8,875 nucleotides of DNA from Mycobacterium sp. (GCA_025965815.1 JAOPWF010000542.1:1-8875), one strand, 5' to 3'; counted from the stretch's first letter, positions 1 to 6,394 are shown. Notes: generated by a model not told the origin, from the letters alone. Program-made: numbers and translations.

Positions 1-797
1 GCCGGTTCGGTGGTATGGACAAACCGGTCCAGGGTTCGCACACCGGTGGCTTCAACACCGACACCTGGGGCGTGGCGATGATCGGCAATTTCGACGTGGT
101 ACCCCCGTCGCCGATTCAGCTGCGCAACACCGGCCGACTGCTGGGCTGGCGGCTCGCCATGGATCGCGTCGACCCCAGAGGCACGGTCGTGCTGACCTCG
201 GCCGGCGGCTCGTTCACCCACTTCCCCGGCGGCGCCGCGCCGACGCTGCCGTCGATCTTCACCCACCGCGACGTGGGTATCACCGACTGCCCGGGTAACG
301 CCGCCTACGCCGCCATGCCGCTGCTGCGGGACATCGCCGCCCGCTTCAACGACCCACCCGGACCGGTAGACCTGGCGGAGTCGCTGCGTGGCGGCGCCAT
401 CTTCACGCGGTGGGATTCGATGGGCGGGATGAACAGTCCCCTTGGTGCGCCGAAGTCACCGGAGGCGTCCGGCGAGGGCCCGACCCGCTACGTCGCGTTC
501 GACAAAGGCGCGATCTACTGGTCGGCGGAGAGCGGAGCCGAGCCTGTCGCCGGCGCGATCTACGACGCGTGGGCGGCACTGGGATTCGAGCGTGGCGCGC
601 TGGGACTGCCGACCAGCGGTGAAATCCAGGAACCGCAGTGGATCGTGCAGAACTTCCAGCACGGCACGTTGAACTTCGACCGGGAGAAGTCCACGGTGAC
701 CAGGGTCATCGACGGGGTTCCACTGGAATTGGCACCGCCTTCGGCCGGCGGACCGCCGGTTCAGTTGGAGCGCTTCACACCGATCAACAAGTCTTAG
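1..797 (+). CDS. N-acetylmuramoyl-L-alanine amidase-like (PGRP fold) cell-wall protein with C-terminal LGFP repeats, 5' partial
   Basis: The gene enters from the left edge, with its first full codon at position 3; the ATG at 15 is internal, because the amidase fold is already under way there. Residues below are numbered from that Met. The first ~115 residues match the C-terminal half of the Amidase_2/PGRP domain. FTHRDVG followed by DCPG gives His84 and Cys92, eight residues apart as in zinc amidases of the T7 lysozyme type; the first zinc His would lie upstream of the window. Residues ~121-230 hold two LGFP-type repeats, the clearer one containing YDAWAALGFERGALGLPTSGEI. In the family these modules bind the mycolyl-arabinogalactan/peptidoglycan wall of mycolata, so the protein should be exported and wall-associated. 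It resembles M. tuberculosis Rv3811 (csp). Whether the amidase is active cannot be judged without the missing N-terminus. The stop at 795-797 overlaps the stop of the opposing phosphatase gene. Confidence 0.88.
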   Translation, partial: RFGGMDKPVQGSHTGGFNTDTWGVAMIGNFDVVPPSPIQLRNTGRLLGWRLAMDRVDPRGTVVLTSAGGSFTHFPGGAAPTLPSIFTHRDVGITDCPGNAAYAAMPLLRDIAARFNDPPGPVDLAESLRGGAIFTRWDSMGGMNSPLGAPKSPEASGEGPTRYVAFDKGAIYWSAESGAEPVAGAIYDAWAALGFERGALGLPTSGEIQEPQWIVQNFQHGTLNFDREKSTVTRVIDGVPLELAPPSAGGPPVQLERFTPINKS

Positions 798-1609
798 AGC
801 CACCAGCGTTCCAGCACCCGGGCGACCCCGTCGTCGCTGTTGGCGGCGGTCACCTCATTGGCAGCGGCCTGCGCCTCCGGGTGCGCGTTGCCCATCGCCA
901 CACCGTGGCCCGCCCACAGCAGCATCGGCACGTCGTTGGGCATGTCGCCGAACGCCACCACGTCCGCCGCGGTGACGCCCAGCGGCCGTGCCACCTCTTC
1001 GACGCCAGTGGCCTTGCTGACGCCCAGCGGCACCACCTCGATCAGGCCGTTGTTGGTGGAGTAGGTGATATCGCCTTCGATGCCGACGTGTTCATTCAGC
1101 GCGGCGGCCATGTCCGAACTGAGCGCACCGGCCTTGCGGATGAGCAGTTTGACGGCAGGTGCGCTGAGCAGATCCTCGACCGAGACCTCGGTGTTGTCGG
1201 GGTTGAGCCAGGCGTGCTCGTAGCCGGGTGAGCTGACGAACTGCGGGGTGGCGGCGTCGTGGGCGCTGCGGCCGACCCGCTCGACCGCCAGGCCTGCCCC
1301 CGGGATGACGCGGGTCGCGATCTCGGTGAGTTCGCGCAGCACGTCGACCGACAGCGTCCGTGCCGACAGGATTCGGTCGGTCGACGGGTCATACAGCACG
1401 GCTCCGTTGGCGCACACCGCCATCGGGGCGAAGCCCAGCGCGTCGACGACTGGGTGCACCCATCGCGGCGGCCGCCCGGTGGCCAGCACGAACTGCGCGC
1501 CGGCGTCCACAGCGGTCCGTACGGCCTGACGGGTGCGGGCAGTGATCTGCTCGTCGTCGTTGAGCAAAGTGCCGTCCACGTCGCTGGCGATCAGCAACGG
1601 CAATGTCAT
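794..1609 (-). CDS. HAD-superfamily (Cof/IIB type) sugar-phosphatase-like hydrolase
   Basis: A 271-aa cytoplasmic hydrolase with the full set of HAD motifs: motif I with DVDGT (Asp10 nucleophile, Asp12 acid/base), motif II VLATGR (Thr44), motif III GVSKATG (Lys199) and motif IV GDMPND (Asp222, Asp226). The large insert between motifs II and III is the IIB (Cof) cap. Relatives dephosphorylate sugar phosphates or flavin/nucleotide phosphates; the substrate cannot be read from sequence. Length and motifs match the M. tuberculosis Rv3813c family. The ATG at 1609 puts motif I at residue 10, normal for the family. The gene is last in an operon with two acyltransferases, 15 nt after the previous stop, and its ribosome-binding region is part of a local duplication. 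It converges on the amidase gene with overlapping stops. Confidence 0.9.
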   Translation of the reverse strand: MTLPLLIASDVDGTLLNDDEQITARTRQAVRTAVDAGAQFVLATGRPPRWVHPVVDALGFAPMAVCANGAVLYDPSTDRILSARTLSVDVLRELTEIATRVIPGAGLAVERVGRSAHDAATPQFVSSPGYEHAWLNPDNTEVSVEDLLSAPAVKLLIRKAGALSSDMAAALNEHVGIEGDITYSTNNGLIEVVPLGVSKATGVEEVARPLGVTAADVVAFGDMPNDVPMLLWAGHGVAMGNAHPEAQAAANEVTAANSDDGVARVLERWWL

Positions 1610-1665
1610 CCGCGATCCGCTCCGCTACTCGCTCGTGTCATGCGCGATCCGCTCGTGTGATGCGC
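1604..1665. repeat. Short imperfect direct repeats at the acyltransferase/HAD gene junction
   Basis: TGTCATSCGCGATCCGCTC (19 nt, one mismatch) occurs at 1604-1622 and again at 1636-1654, an offset of 32 nt. A second, interleaved pair, GCTCGTGTSATGCGC (15 nt, one mismatch), lies at 1631-1645 and 1651-1665. Read on the minus strand, the first repeat carries the ATG and upstream region of the HAD gene, and its copy falls within the last codons of acyltransferase A. The pattern looks like slippage or local duplication and may have built the acyltransferase C-terminal tail (…HERIAHDTSE). Confidence 0.8.
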
Positions 1666-2404
1666 TGCTCGCACGTCTGCGGGCCCGTTCGGCCAACTCG
1701 GCCTTGTCGAGCACCTTGGCCTCGGCGGGGGTCGGCGCACTGCCGCCCAGGCGGCGCGGCAGCCAGTACGCCCCTGACGGCTGCGGGTAGTCGCGCTGCG
1801 CCTGGTGCACCAACTCCGTCAACGCCTCGCGCAGCGCCGCGTCGGTCTGATGCACCGAGCCGATGGCCGCCAGCGGCTCGCCGACCCACACACTGACAGG
1901 GATCTTGTTGCGGCCCAATGACCTCGGATGATCCTTAGTCCAGATACGCTGCGCACCCCAGACGATCATGGGCACGATCGCCACCTGCGCCTCCAGCGCC
2001 ATCCGGGCAGCACCGGTCTTGAACTCCTTGAGCTCGAAGCTACGGCTGATGGTCGCCTCCGGGTAAACCCCGACCAGCTCGCCCTCCCGCAGCCGCTCGA
2101 CGGCGACGGCGTAGGCGTCCGCGCCGGCGCGGCGATCCACCGGAATTGTCTTGGTGTGATTGATGAGAAAGTCGACGCCACTCACCTCCTCCATCTCGGC
2201 CTTGATCATGAATCTCATCCGCCGCTTGCGGTAATACGCTGCCAGCGCCGCCGGCACGAAGTCGATGTAGCTGGTGTGGTTGATGGCCACGACGGCGCCG
2301 CCCCGGGCCGGAATATTGTCCAGCCCGTGATAGCTGATCCGCGTGCCGGTGGCCGCGACCGCCGCTTTTGCCGCGATCTCCAGCGTACGAAACACCGGCT
2401 CCAT
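1625..2404 (-). CDS. PlsC-type 1-acyl-glycerol-phosphate acyltransferase family protein (acyltransferase A)
   Basis: 259 aa. Block I is NHTSYID with the HX4D dyad (His43, Asp48), the catalytic pair of the PlsC/LPLAT family; block II is IPVDR (residues 87-91); block III is VYPEAT (Glu116); block IV is VPMIVWG (144-150). The family transfers an acyl group from acyl-CoA or acyl-ACP to a lysophospholipid-type acceptor at the inner face of the membrane. No long membrane segment is evident, so attachment is probably peripheral. The start at ATG 2404 (MEPVF) was chosen because the paralogue upstream begins with the same MEPV sequence and because AGGAG lies 10 nt before it; the reading frame extends to 2590, but that part overlaps the upstream gene. 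It belongs to the Rv3814c-Rv3816c family. Its last ~12 residues are encoded by a local repeat and may not matter for function. The acceptor lipid is unknown. Confidence 0.88.
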   Translation of the reverse strand: MEPVFRTLEIAAKAAVAATGTRISYHGLDNIPARGGAVVAINHTSYIDFVPAALAAYYRKRRMRFMIKAEMEEVSGVDFLINHTKTIPVDRRAGADAYAVAVERLREGELVGVYPEATISRSFELKEFKTGAARMALEAQVAIVPMIVWGAQRIWTKDHPRSLGRNKIPVSVWVGEPLAAIGSVHQTDAALREALTELVHQAQRDYPQPSGAYWLPRRLGGSAPTPAEAKVLDKAELAERARRRASSASHERIAHDTSE

Positions 2405-2411
2405 CGCTGCG

Positions 2412-3212
2412 CTACTCCTGTGCTCCACCCGGTCCGGATCGTCCCCCGCGAGCGGGAGGTTCCCCAAGCGCCCGGCGAGCTGCCTTCTCGGCCGCCTCCT
2501 CGAAGTCCATCCGGTTGGCATCGGCAAGCGACGGTGCCCCGCCGCCGAGTCGGTGCGGCACCCAGAACTCTCCCGCCGGATGCGGTCCATAACCGTCCTG
2601 TACCCGTTCCAGCAGGTGTTGCATGCGCGAGTGCAGCAGGTGGGTCAGTTCCGGGGCCGGCAGGGTGGGAGCTATCGGTTCCCCCACGGCGACGGCGATC
2701 GGCACCTTGGGTCGCATCAGTTTCTTCGGGTGGCCCTTGGTCCAGATCCGCTGGGCACCCCAGACGATGTGCGGGACGATCGGCACGCCGGCCTCGATCG
2801 CCATCCGCGCCGCGCCGGACTTGAACTCCTTGATCTCGAAGCTGCGGCTGATGGTTGCCTCGGGGTAGACCCCGACCAGCTCGCCGGCCTTGAGCGCGTC
2901 GACGGCCGCTTCGAACGACGAGGCGCCGTTGTCCCGGTCCACCGGAATGTGCCGCAGGCTACGCATGATCGGTCCGGAGACCTTGTGGTCGAAGACTTCC
3001 TTCTTGGCCATGAACCGCACCTTGCGACCGCGGTGCTGGCGGTAGGCGGGCAGCCCGGCGAGGGTGAAGTCGAAGTAGCTGGTGTGATTGATGGCAACGA
3101 CCGCGCCGCCGGTGGCGGGCAGGTTCTCCACACCGCTCACGGTGAATGTCAGCCCTTGTAGCCGCCATGCCAGTCGCGCGCATTGGATGACAGTCCCGTA
3201 TACCGGTTCCAC
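2412..3212 (-). CDS. PlsC-type 1-acyl-glycerol-phosphate acyltransferase family protein (acyltransferase B)
   Basis: 266 aa and first gene of the minus-strand operon. It carries INHTSYFDF with HX4D (His43, Asp48), IPVDR (89-93), VYPEATIS with Glu118, and VPHIVWG. It is very similar to acyltransferase A along its whole length (for instance both have ATISRSFE and WGAQRIWTK), so the two are tandem paralogues. The closest relative I recognise is M. tuberculosis Rv3816c, which also begins MEPVYGTV; this sets the start at GTG 3212, although the frame is open to 3707 through low-value sequence. No good Shine-Dalgarno precedes this GTG. The C-terminal ~20 residues (GEPPARGGRSGPGGAQE) are low-complexity and lie past the conserved fold. 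It probably acylates a lysophospholipid-like acceptor at the cytoplasmic membrane. The next gene starts 7 nt after its stop, so the two should be cotranslated. Confidence 0.88.
   Translation of the reverse strand: MEPVYGTVIQCARLAWRLQGLTFTVSGVENLPATGGAVVAINHTSYFDFTLAGLPAYRQHRGRKVRFMAKKEVFDHKVSGPIMRSLRHIPVDRDNGASSFEAAVDALKAGELVGVYPEATISRSFEIKEFKSGAARMAIEAGVPIVPHIVWGAQRIWTKGHPKKLMRPKVPIAVAVGEPIAPTLPAPELTHLLHSRMQHLLERVQDGYGPHPAGEFWVPHRLGGGAPSLADANRMDFEEAAEKAARRALGEPPARGGRSGPGGAQE
2415..2419 (-). promoter_or_regulatory. Ribosome binding site of acyltransferase A
   Basis: AGGAG on the minus strand, 10 nt before ATG 2404, partly inside the last codons of the upstream acyltransferase. It decides the start in favour of MEPVF rather than the longer open frame. 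Confidence 0.6.
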
Positions 3213-3220
3213 AGCCGTCC

Positions 3221-3253
3221 AGCGTAGTGCGCCCGCGTAGCGGACCGTGCCAA
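3221..3253 (-). promoter_or_regulatory. Possible promoter of the acyltransferase-HAD operon
   Basis: On the minus strand, TACGCT (3226-3221) fits the actinobacterial -10 pattern TANNNT. A TTGGCA (3253-3248) lies 21 nt upstream, which is a long spacer. Initiation ~7 nt after the -10 would fall within about 2 nt of GTG 3212, suggesting a leaderless or near-leaderless transcript; this agrees with the lack of a Shine-Dalgarno. Confidence 0.3.
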
Positions 3254-3260
3254 GCCGTAC

Positions 3261-3267
3261 AGAAAGG
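3261..3267 (+). promoter_or_regulatory. Ribosome binding site retained in front of the phosphotransferase pseudogene
   Basis: AGAAAGG lies 5 nt before GTG 3273. It fixes the original start of the decayed gene and shows that its 5' end is still recognisable. Confidence 0.5.
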
Positions 3268-3272
3268 CACCC

Positions 3273-3843
3273 GTGACGATCCTGGTAGGCCCGATCCCGG
3301 TACCCGAGGCCGTCGCCGGGATCGCCGCCGGCCGCGACGTGGTGCCCATCCGGGTCAACGAGCTGGGCGGCGTGACGTTCCGGGTAGCCGACGAGTTCGT
3401 CAAGACGGCGACACCGCGCACTGGCTGGGGCGGCCGGTCGCGGGGGCCAGGGCGATCGGCGCCGGTCTGCGCGAGCTGCACGACCCGCTGCCCGTCGATG
3501 GCTGCCCGTTCGAACGGGTCGGTGCCCGGGAAGCTGGCCGAGTCCCCGCCTTTGCGGCGCAGCGGTCTGGAACAGCCGCCCACCGTGGACCTGTAGGTGG
3601 TGTGCCACGGCGACGCGTGCGCCCAATACGCTGATCGCGGACGACGGGTCGTGCGGCGGGCACGTCGACCTTGGCCAGCTCGGGCTGGCCGATCGGTGGG
3701 CCGACATCGCCGTTGCGGCGCTGTCGCTGGGCTGGAACTATCCCGGCGGGAACTGGGCCGGCGAGCTGCTCGACGCCTACGGGGTCACACCGGATCCGCG
3801 GCGGATGGACTACTACCGCAGGCTGTGGCAGGCCGGCGATTAA
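3273..3843 (+). pseudogene. Decayed aminoglycoside-phosphotransferase-like (APH/kinase-fold) gene, Rv3817-type
   Basis: Homology runs through all three forward frames in order. Frame 1 of the remnant (3273 to ~3404) gives the N-terminus with VNELGGVTFRV and DEFVK. The next frame (~3407-3517) gives GDTAHWL, AIGAGLRELHD and LPVDGCPFER. The third (~3519-3623) gives PGKLAES, PPTVDL, a stop, then VVCHGDACA. The last (3625-3843) gives NTLIADDG, GHVDLGQLGLADRWADIAVA and DAYGVTPDPRRMDYYRRLW, then TAA. HGDxxxxN and GHVDLG are the catalytic and metal-binding motifs of the family. Lesions: a deletion near 3404-3407 that removes roughly the ATP-lobe middle and shifts frame; an extra G near 3515-3518; an in-frame TAG at 3594-3596; and a 2-nt loss at 3621-3625 between GDACA and NTL. 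About 190 codons remain of an expected ~250. A functional product is very unlikely; several independent lesions argue against a single sequencing error. Confidence 0.85.
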
Positions 3844-3849
3844 CTCCGG

Positions 3850-3881
3850 TTGAGGCTCCAGAAGCTGCCTGCCGCTAAGCT
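3850..3881 (+). promoter_or_regulatory. Possible promoter of the MBL-Rieske operon
   Basis: TTGAGG (3850-3855) and TAAGCT (3876-3881, matching TANNNT) are separated by 20 nt, directly after the pseudogene stop and 35 nt before GTG 3917. The -10 match is good and the spacer is slightly long. No other promoter candidate is seen in the 73-nt gap. Confidence 0.4.
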
Positions 3882-3903
3882 CGGGGCGGCACCATAACGT
3901 CGC

Positions 3904-3910
3904 AGAGGGG
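3904..3910 (+). promoter_or_regulatory. Ribosome binding site of the MBL-Rieske gene
   Basis: AGAGGGG lies 6 nt before GTG 3917 and supports that non-ATG start. Confidence 0.6.
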
Positions 3911-3916
3911 ATATTT

Positions 3917-5467
3917 GTGCAGGTCACAAGCGTCGGACATGCCGGCTTCCGGATTGACACGCAGGCCGGAAGCATCCTGTGCGACCCGTGGGTGAACCCG
4001 GCGTATTTCGGCTCGTGGTTTCCGTTTCCGGACAACAGCACGCTGGACTGGGACGCCCTCGGTGACTGCGACTACCTGTACGTGTCGCATCTGCATAAGG
4101 ACCATTTCGACCCGAAGAACCTCCGCGAGCACGTCAACAAGAACGCCGTCGTGCTGCTGCCCGATTACCCTGTGCCCGACCTGCGCCGCGAGCTGGAGAA
4201 GCTCGGCTTCCACGAGTTCTTCGAGACGACCGATTCGGTGAAGCACCGCGTCAGCGGGCCCAAGGGCGATCTCGACGTGATGATCATCGCGCTGCGGGCA
4301 CCCGCCGACGGCCCGATCGGCGACTCCGGCCTTGTGGTGTCCGACGGCATCACAACGGCGTTCAACATGAACGACGCGCGGCCGGTGGATCTAGATGTGC
4401 TGCACACCGAGTTCGGCCGCGTCGATGTGCACATGCTGCAGTACTCGGGCGCGATCTGGTATCCGATGGTCTACGACATGCCCGCCCGCGCGAAGGAGGC
4501 CTTCGGCACCCAGAAACGCCAGCGTCAGATGGACCGCTGCCGGCAGTACATCGCGCAGGTCGGGGCCACCTGGGTGATCCCGTCGGCGGGTCCGCCGTGC
4601 TTCCTTGACCCGGCGCTGCGCGAGCTGAACGACGACCACGGCGACCCCGCCAACATATTTCCCGACCAGGTGGTGTTCCTGGATCAGCTGCGCACCCACG
4701 GCCACGACCGGGGGCTGTTGATGATGCCCGGGTCGACCGCCGATTTCACCGGCACACAACTGCATTCGCTGAACCACCCGCTGCCCGAGGATGAACTGGA
4801 CGCCCTGTTCACCACCGGCAAAGCGGCCTACATCGAGGACTACGCGAGGCGGATGAAGCCCGTGCTGGCCGGGGAGAAGGCGCGCTGGGCACCCGCCGCA
4901 GGCGAGTCGTTGCTCGAGCCGTTGCGGGTGGTGTTCGAGCCGATCATGAACCAGAGCGATCAGATCTGCGACGGCATCGGGTACCCCGTCGAGCTACGGC
5001 TGGGTCCCGAAACTGTGGTGGTCGACTTCCCGAAACGTCTGGTGCGCGAGCCCATTCCGGACGAGAAGTTCCGTTACGGGTTCGCCATCGCCCCGCAGCT
5101 GGTGCGCACCGTGCTGCGCGACGGCGAGCCGGACTGGGTGAACACCATCTTCCTGTCCACCCGCTTCGAGGCCTGGCGGGTCGGCGGCTACAACGAGTAC
5201 CTGTACACGTTCTTCAAATGCCTGACTGACGAGCGGATCGCGTATGCTGACGGCTGGTTCGCCGAGACACATGACGACACCGCGTCAATCACATTGGACG
5301 GCTTCCAGATTCAGCGGCGCTGCCCCCACCTGAAGGCCGACCTGTCGAAGTTCGGTGTGGTGGACGGCAACACGCTGACCTGCAACCTGCACGGCTGGCA
5401 GTGGAACCTCGATAACGGCCGCTGCCTGACCGCCAAGGGACACGAGCTGAGGTGTAACCGGGCATGA
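3917..5467 (+). CDS. Metallo-beta-lactamase-fold / Rieske [2Fe-2S] fusion protein (Rv3818-type)
   Basis: 516 aa, the length I recall for M. tuberculosis Rv3818. The N-terminal ~300 residues look like a metallo-beta-lactamase fold of the UlaG/CMAH-like kind: GHAGFRI, LCDPW at 21-25, then SHLHKDHFD with the HXHXDH metal motif (His58, His60, Asp62, His63), then GLVVSDGITTAFNMND. A middle part (~330-455) has no motif I can name. The C-terminus is a Rieske centre: Cys469-Pro-His471 and Cys489-Asn-Leu-His492, followed by GWQW, the CXH…CX2H pattern that holds a [2Fe-2S] cluster. CMP-N-acetylneuraminate hydroxylase combines the same two modules in the opposite order, so a redox or oxygenase-like activity is conceivable; that is inference. 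No signal peptide or membrane segment is seen, so it should be cytoplasmic. The next gene overlaps its stop by ATGA, implying coupled translation. Substrate and electron donor are unknown. Confidence 0.88.
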   Translation: MQVTSVGHAGFRIDTQAGSILCDPWVNPAYFGSWFPFPDNSTLDWDALGDCDYLYVSHLHKDHFDPKNLREHVNKNAVVLLPDYPVPDLRRELEKLGFHEFFETTDSVKHRVSGPKGDLDVMIIALRAPADGPIGDSGLVVSDGITTAFNMNDARPVDLDVLHTEFGRVDVHMLQYSGAIWYPMVYDMPARAKEAFGTQKRQRQMDRCRQYIAQVGATWVIPSAGPPCFLDPALRELNDDHGDPANIFPDQVVFLDQLRTHGHDRGLLMMPGSTADFTGTQLHSLNHPLPEDELDALFTTGKAAYIEDYARRMKPVLAGEKARWAPAAGESLLEPLRVVFEPIMNQSDQICDGIGYPVELRLGPETVVVDFPKRLVREPIPDEKFRYGFAIAPQLVRTVLRDGEPDWVNTIFLSTRFEAWRVGGYNEYLYTFFKCLTDERIAYADGWFAETHDDTASITLDGFQIQRRCPHLKADLSKFGVVDGNTLTCNLHGWQWNLDNGRCLTAKGHELRCNRA

Positions 5468-5802
5468 CCGCGGGTCCCCGCCAGTACTACGACGACGGCC
5501 TGGTCCAGCTGGACCGCGAGGCCATCACCCTGCGCCGCTACCACTTCCCGTCCGGCACGTCGAAAGTCATTCCGCTGCGCAGGATCCGCGGCTACAAAGC
5601 CGAGCCGCTAGGGATGTGGATGCAGCGGTTCCGGATCTGGGGCAGTTCGGATCTGAGGCGCTGGCTGCCGCTGGACGTCCGCAGGCCGTTGAAGTCGACC
5701 CTGATCACCCTGGACGTGCCCGGCACCCACCCTAAGCCCGCGTTCACTCCCGCCGAGCCCGAGCAGTTCCTCGCGATGCTGCACGAAGTGCTGGAGCCCT
5801 GA
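5464..5802 (+). CDS. Small conserved actinobacterial protein, PH-like fold suspected (Rv3819-type)
   Basis: 112 aa, rich in Arg and Trp, with no signal peptide or membrane helix. Alternating short beta-type segments (LVQLDREAITLRRYHFP, KVIPLRRIRGYKAEPL, STLITLDVPG) and a C-terminal helix (PEQFLAMLHEVLE) resemble small bacterial PH-like domains, but I see no catalytic motif and no family is certain. It matches M. tuberculosis Rv3819 in size and position. The ATG lies inside the stop region of the MBL-Rieske gene (ATGA overlap), so the two are almost certainly cotranslated and probably work together, for example as partner or scaffold. Its stop abuts the stop of the convergent marR gene with no gap. 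Confidence 0.8.
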   Translation: MTAGPRQYYDDGLVQLDREAITLRRYHFPSGTSKVIPLRRIRGYKAEPLGMWMQRFRIWGSSDLRRWLPLDVRRPLKSTLITLDVPGTHPKPAFTPAEPEQFLAMLHEVLEP

Positions 5803-6282
5803 TCAGGCCGAGCAGGGCGGCGGTTCGTCGGCGACGTCGCACGCGGGCGAGCTGACGCCGACAGCACGAACGAGCAAGTCGTACAACGTATCCCGTTCCT
5901 CGTCCGTCAGGGCCTTCAGCAGGTCGTCCTCGACCTCGCCGAGCCGGGCCTGAGCGCCTGCGAGTTCGTCCTGCCCGACGCCGGACAACTCGACGATGTG
6001 GCGGCGCCGGTCTGCGGGATCGCGGCGACGGGTGATCAGGCCCCGCTCCTCGAGTTCGTTCAGCAATCCGACCACGTTGCTCGGGTCGAGGCTCAGCGCG
6101 TCCGTCAGCATCTGTTGGCTCGCCGGGCCCCACTCACTGAGCAGCTTGAGCGCGATGAGATGCCGAGGGCGCAGGCCGCCGGGTGCCACCGACATCTCGG
6201 CGGCACGCCGGCCCACCCGGGCCAGGTGGTCCAGCAGCGGTAATAGTTGGCGATCCACGCCCGTGGTCTTCGCCGCCGCCAT
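5803..6282 (-). CDS. MarR-family transcriptional regulator
   Basis: 159 aa with the MarR winged helix-turn-helix layout: N-terminal dimerisation helix (~8-30), a helix-turn-helix whose recognition helix is about 66-80 (DPSNVVGLLNELEERG), the wing with RRRDPADRRRHIVELS (85-100, containing the family DXRR sequence), and C-terminal dimerisation helices (~105-142). Such proteins bind palindromes as dimers, usually repress a divergent gene and their own, and are released by small phenolic ligands or oxidation. The start at ATG 6282 is supported by an in-frame TAA 33 nt upstream and no other start between; its Shine-Dalgarno is weak. Two cysteines (148 and 157) sit in a short Pro-rich tail past the fold. 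The neighbour across the intergenic region is a DoxX-like membrane protein, the likely target. Ligand unknown. Confidence 0.9.
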   Translation of the reverse strand: MAAAKTTGVDRQLLPLLDHLARVGRRAAEMSVAPGGLRPRHLIALKLLSEWGPASQQMLTDALSLDPSNVVGLLNELEERGLITRRRDPADRRRHIVELSGVGQDELAGAQARLGEVEDDLLKALTDEERDTLYDLLVRAVGVSSPACDVADEPPPCSA

Positions 6283-6321
6283 GGACGAAAGCCTACGCCA
6301 GAGCGCGCATTACTTTCCTTG

Positions 6322-6356
6322 TGCCAATGATTGGTGATATACCATGTATCTTGGCA
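6322..6356. promoter_or_regulatory. Candidate MarR operator (nested inverted repeats)
   Basis: Three inverted repeats share this stretch: CCAATGATTGG (6324-6334, perfect 5-1-5), TGGT-N5-ACCA (6332-6344), and outer arms TGCCAA (6322-6327) with TTGGCA (6351-6356). They overlap the -10 candidates for doxX, which suits a repressor site. Which arms the regulator uses cannot be told from one sequence. Confidence 0.45.
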
Positions 6357-6394
6357 ACGAGTCGTGACCGCGCGGCCGTCGGCCCGAGGGAATT

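Noticed and set aside
2405..2590. N-terminal extension of acyltransferase A to 2590
   Set aside because: It lies inside the C-terminal coding region of acyltransferase B; the ATG at 2404 has its own AGGAG and the family N-terminus.
3227..3634. 135-codon + strand frame as an independent gene
   Set aside because: Its middle part is simply the second-frame segment of the decayed phosphotransferase; the beginning and end have no homology I recognise.
3213..3707. N-terminal extension of acyltransferase B to 3707
   Set aside because: It runs antisense through the recognisable pseudogene, and the paralogue and the Rv3816c family start at MEPV, matching GTG 3212.
3400..4041. 213-codon minus-strand frame across the pseudogene and the MBL-Rieske start
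   Set aside because: It covers two regions whose + strand homology is clear, has no recognisable domain, and would remove the promoter and start of the MBL-Rieske gene.
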